Source of the DNA: Balaenoptera acutorostrata
Taxonomy: Eukaryota; Chordata; Mammalia; Artiodactyla; Balaenopteridae
NCBI RefSeq assembly: GCF_949987535.1
Contig: NC_080067.1
Coordinates: forward strand, 77,525,985-77,589,984
DNA length: 64,000 bases
Direction of reading: 5' to 3'
The notes under the pieces are model-generated. The model worked only from the letters and a program-made list of their open reading frames with translations, was not told the origin of the DNA and did not search any database. This document shows, in pieces, positions 59,639 through 64,000 of this stretch. The position numbers and the translations under genes were made by a program. The stretch's first letter is position 1; each line of letters begins with the position of its first letter.

Positions 59639-60273
59639 TCTCTGGTGCGCAGGTCCGGTTCCCTCAAGGGTCCATTTCGGGATGGCACGGCCGCCCTCTG
59701 GGTCACCCTGCTCTGAAACCACTCCAGCTCGTCACTGCCACAAAGGGTGCCCTGCTTGCGGAGGGGCACCAGACATACATCGCCCTCCTTCTAAACAACT
59801 CTGTTCCCCATGGCCCCACCACGTTTCGTGATCCACAGAAAGTTTTCCTCACGCCTCTAGGTCTCAGGCAGACTTTGGGCAGCCCCAAAGCCACTTCAGA
59901 GCTGCTCAGGAAGTAGTTGTGGTATAAGCAACAAAGAAGCGAGTAATCAAAGCGCCATGCCCAGCCGGAGGCTCCCCGGGCTGAGCTGCAGGGAGAGGAG
60001 GAAAGTCTGACAGGAAGTGCCTTTCCCTGCGGGCTGAGGCGTCCTGCGCCGCTCGCCCACCCCCCAGAGCCCACCCCCTAGAGAGAGCTACGCCAGGGTG
60101 GTGTATTTACTACTCTAGTTCGAGGGCAGCATTTCTTAAAGTGAGTCCTGAGAAACAGCCCTGCCTCAGAATGTGAATAAGGATTCCTCAGAAAGGGGTT
60201 CTGTGCTAAGTTACATTTGAGAAATACTGGGTGAAACTAAGTTAAACTTCTTTTTTTTTTAACTTCAGCACTT
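59639..60273. other. Unique sequence
   Basis: No gene is recognised. GC-rich near 59,960-60,080 without CpG-island density. Confidence 0.3.
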
Positions 60274-60285
60274 ATCAGAGCTTTT

Positions 60286-60735
60286 TTTTTTTTTAAACAT
60301 CTTTATTGGAGTATAATTGCTTTACAATGGTGTGTTAGTTTCTGCTTTATAACAAAGTGAATCAGTTATACATATACATATGTTCCCATATCTCTTCCCT
60401 CTTGCATCTCCCTCCCTCCCACCCCTCTAGGTGGTCACAAAGCACCGAGCTGATCTCCCTGTGCTATGCAGCTGCTTCCCACTAGCTAGCTATTTTACAT
60501 TTGGTAGTGTATATATGTCCATGCCACTCTCTCACTTTGTCACAGCTTACCCTTCCCCCTCCCCATATCCTCAAGTCCATTCTCTAGTAGGTCTGTGTCT
60601 TTATTCCCGTCTTGCCACTAGGTTCTTCATGACCTTTTTTTTTTTTTTCCTTAGATTCCATATATATGTGTTAGCATACTGTATTTGTTCTTCTCTTTCT
60701 GACTTACTCCACTCTGTATGACAGACTCTAACTCC
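60286..60735 (-). mobile_element. Short 5'-truncated L1 insertion
   Basis: The minus-strand 3' UTR and last codons of an L1 of the element B lineage ('ggagtataattgctttacaa', 'gctatgcagctgcttcccac'). The target-site duplication 'atcagagctttt' lies at 60,274-60,285 and 60,736-60,747. The reverse poly(A) T run is at the left. Confidence 0.92.
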
Positions 60736-60749
60736 ATCAGAGCTTTTGA

Positions 60750-60960
60750 TGTGCTGCTAGGCACCGGACCCTCCGGGAGGAAAAGCACCAGTGACACGTG
60801 TTATTAGTCCCAGGGACTAAGACTCTTCAGACGCCGTCTCAGCCCCCGTCCAACCCTATGACATCTGTACAGTCATTTATCCCCGTTTTCTAAACAAAGA
60901 GTCAGCGGTACGGAGAAGCGAGGCTGTTCACCCAGAGCCTCTGTTAGGAGTCAGGAGGGG
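60750..60960 (-). repeat. MIR relic
   Basis: 'tgctgctaggcaccggaccc', 'ccaaccctatgacatctgta' and 'ccccgttttctaaacaaaga' are in reverse MIR order, diverged. Confidence 0.5.
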
Positions 60961-62619
60961 GTTAGGCAGTCCAAGATGTTATCTTGAGCAGAGAACTCGG
61001 AGAAGTCCCAGCGAGCCCTACTCCTGAGGAGGCTTCTGAGACATTTAGCCACCCCAGCAGTCATGGCGGGTGGGAAAGTCAAGTACCACCTTGTTATCAG
61101 CTGGGCTGCTACGATGCAGGACTCCCTGGCAAACCAGGTTGGAGAATGTGGCTGAGGTCCAGAGTCTCAGCAGGACCTCCCTCTCCTCCCGCACAGGTAA
61201 GCCTGAGGGGTGCAGGAGAGAGAGGGAAACGGTGCCCCCCACCCCGCCCTGCTGAGGCAGCCCTGTTCCCACCATGGCTCCTGTCTCAGGAGCCAGCAGA
61301 AAACTCCAGAGAGAAGGGGAGCCGCACTCATGCATGAGACCTCTTACGCAGTGACCGCGCCCACTAGTAAACAGGGTCCTCGAGCCCGTGGACATCACTG
61401 TCCTCTGGAGAGGAACCGGGGAAGGGAGAGAGCCCCCCCCTCACCACAGCCGATTCCACAACCACACTAAACCACCCCTCAGGCCACTTCATCCCTGAAG
61501 TAAGCAGAGGCCGTGGGACTAACTGTGGGTACCGCTGCCGCCTCTCCCACTAAGGATTTCAGGAACTGGCAAACCAGTTAAAACAGCATCAATGAGTTTA
61601 GGGGGCCCCTTGCTTCTGCTTTCTTCCGATACTGAACCTGATGGGGTAGGGGCAGAGAAGAGGCCACCCCCAGGATCCCCACCCCTTCTCCACTGCACCC
61701 CAGGTTCCAGAATGCGTGTACATCCTGCTGCAGGACCCCTCCTACCAGACACATGTCTGCCTCACTGAGGGATGATTAAACATTGGTTATAGACTAGCTT
61801 CCTGATTTGGGTTCTAACTGAGTGAAATGATAAAGTTCCAAAACCCAGCCTTAAAAGCCTTCTCTGTTTTATAAAACTGCTATGAGACAACAGTGGAGAA
61901 TATTAATGACCCCCCACGGTAGCGAGTAAAAGCACAAAAAAGCACAGAACAAAGAAGTCCACACTGAATATAGCTTTTACGACATTTGTCAAATTTCACC
62001 TAAGGAAAAAAGAAAAAAAGAAGATGGAATTTTAAAGGCTTTCTGCAAAAGACTGCACACTGATTCAGTGTTTCAAAGCAGGAATGAATGAATGAGAGCT
62101 GCCCATGTGGATTTTCCCATTTTGGTTTTATCTCCAGCCTGCAGGCTTCCTAGCCCTGACTGCATTCTTTCTCACGTGGGCCTGTAAACCTGGGCTGAGA
62201 TGCACCCATGCACGAATTACCTGAGATTCACACCAGCTTTTTTCCATCCAGCTCCACCAACCCAAAGTGGATCCAAGAATGTCCTCACAAGAGTCCAATC
62301 GTCTGCCTCTGGCCTCAGGACACCAAGGCCCCAGGGACAGATCGCTGAAAGAAGGATGCTCAGGGGTGATGGCCCCCATGATGCCAGGAGAAAGGGTGCT
62401 GGGAGCAGGACTGAGCCACCCTCTACTCATCACCAGCTGCCTTTTCATTCTGTTCTACAACGGCAAGCATCGCACGAGGCTTCAAGAATGTGACTCTGGG
62501 GCAGAGGACACTCAGGGCCCAAGTCCTACATTTTCAGGGAGTTTACAACATTTTGCATTTGCCTGATCTTTTTACTCACAAATCGTCTTAGGAAGCATGA
62601 GCAGGATGGGGCTGACCAT
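60961..62619. other. Unique sequence
   Basis: No gene or clear repeat is recognised. A GTAAG donor-like site follows 'ctcctcccgcacag' near 61,197, but no supported reading frame accompanies it. Confidence 0.3.
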
Positions 62620-63070
62620 GTTGGTAATAATAATGTGCTATGATTGCACAGATTTCAAGTACTCTGATTCTGGGAGCTGGTCTTGGGAGGTGGGGGGGGG
62701 GGAGAAGCATTTTAAGCTGCATTACTCTATTTCCAGCTCACAGTAACCCTGAGGGGAAGGCAGGTCAGAGATGGCAATCCTCACCTGGGAGACAAGAGGT
62801 CACATGACTTGCCCAGGATCATCCAGAAAATCTCCTTCTCCCATATCAAAAGGCAAAAGTGGGTGGCCTAAGTCTGAGAATAACTCCAGCCCCACACCCT
62901 TTGGTGCTGTGTTTGGAGGCACGTCTCATACTGCCACAATTACTGGGCACTCACCATGTGCCAGGCACAGTACTGAGGGCTATCGGAGGTATCATCTCGT
63001 TAATTCTCGGAATGCCCTGACCACAGGCCAAGTCAGGAGAGGCTGCCACACTCGAACCCACCCCTCCTCT
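62620..63070 (-). repeat. MIR relics, probably two
   Basis: 'tcacagtaaccctgagggga', 'cacatgacttgcccaggatc' (62,740-62,825) and then 'ctgggcactcaccatgtgcc', 'aggcacagtactgagggcta' and 'cactcgaacccacccctcc' (62,940-63,070) are both in reverse MIR order. A G run lies at 62,690. Confidence 0.5.
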
Positions 63071-64000
63071 GTGTAGACACAGGATTGTACAGAACTTCAC
63101 TCTTCAACTGCAGGCCGGGAAACCAACAGAAACACAAGGCACCTGGAAACATGACCCTATAACGTGCACAAACCTGAGCAGGCAGCTGCCCAGGCTCCAC
63201 TGGGGCCCAAGGTCTATAAACGCCAATCTCCCATGGAGCTGGTTTTGCCCACGGCTCATCAAGAAGCTGGAAGTTTTCGCTCGGAAGTTTCTATACCCCT
63301 ACCTCAACAGACACCAGGGTAAAAACGGTCAAGTGCCCAGGCTAGCCTACAGAAGCCAAGTAGATACACAGCTAAAGCTGAGCTCTATGGCCCAGGCCTG
63401 GGTTCCAGGACCCAGGAGCCAGACTCATGGGGTCTAGGAAGGAAAAGTACTAGAAGAGGAGAGGAGGGTCTCCTCAGTCTTTCCAGGACTGAGACCTCAT
63501 CAAGGTCTAATCAGGCAGTTGGCCTCCTTCCTCCCAACCTCCTTCTGCCTAGACTCAGGGGTTTCTCAAGACATGCCTGAGCCTATCTCCAAAAGACCCC
63601 AGGAGTGCACCAGGCTCCAAAATCCTTTTTTCCTCCTTCCTTCCACCTTTCCCTGAACCTCATTTGTCATTATTTAACATATTCATCTCATTCCCTTGGG
63701 TCATCCATCTCCATTCTGTGTCAGAGGAAAGCAATCAGACTGGAGGCTAATCCACACCAAGTTTAGTTAGCACTTGCAAAGGACTGACGGGCAAGAGGTT
63801 CCATGGCAGGAATATCTGCCTTGGTTTTACAGGGGTTTATGAGCTCAGAGTGGAAGACTGTCTGCTCTGCCTACTCTCATAAATTCTTCACTTCCTTTTG
63901 TTCTTAACCCACAGAGTTGCTAAAAGCTGAAGTTAGTTCGTAACTGTTCCCACAGCAGCCAGTGTAACAACATCTGCAGCCCCTCTCATGGAAAGAGGGA
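63071..64000. other. Unique sequence
   Basis: No gene or repeat is recognised at the right end of the window. Confidence 0.3.

Noticed and set aside
61045..61398. 117-codon open frames on both strands with a GTAAG site
   Set aside because: The frames overlap each other in antisense, have no recognisable domain, and the GTAAG follows a sequence that resembles an acceptor rather than exon end.

Overview
The window reads as a non-coding stretch of mammalian nuclear DNA, most likely from a whale or dolphin. The main evidence is eight copies of a tRNA-derived SINE of the CHR type shared by cetaceans and their relatives (head GGGCTTCCCTGGTGGCGCAG, B box GGTTCGAGCC, tail of AAATA repeats). Many L1 pieces of artiodactyl/cetacean type are also present, while the BovB LINE that fills ruminant genomes was not seen. 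No host protein-coding gene could be identified. One short open stretch with a good splice acceptor (about 57,865-58,115) is listed only as a weak exon candidate.

Layout: 1-12,000 is mostly unique sequence with old repeats (L2, L3/CR1, MIR) and two SINEs. 12,110-17,832 is a nearly complete but broken L1 split by a SINE. 19,281-20,125 is an L2. 21,930-26,475 is an old decayed L1 carrying a SINE. 26,685-31,272 is a nearly full-length Tigger1-like DNA transposon into which two L1 pieces and two SINEs have inserted, followed after 11 bases by a small MER2-like element. 32,340-32,547 is a hAT-type MITE. 33,613-41,246 is the most notable object: a full-length L1 with both reading frames open, a YY1-type site at its 5' end, and a 17-base target-site duplication that lies beyond about 1.7 kb of non-L1 sequence. 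The element therefore appears to have carried a 3' transduction, which includes a twelve-copy 82-bp minisatellite. 42,023-42,126 holds a tandem duplication joined to two palindromes. 44,266-47,097 is a 5'-truncated L1 on the minus strand. 47,100-64,000 is unique sequence with L2, MIR and old L1 relics, two short younger L1 ends and one more SINE.

The only intact coding capacity is ORF1 and ORF2 of the 33.6-41.2 kb L1. ORF1p and ORF2p would form the L1 ribonucleoprotein, and the same machinery explains the many SINE and truncated L1 insertions, several of which show clear target-site duplications. Family names were assigned by eye from remembered consensus features. Where a relic could not be named this is stated.
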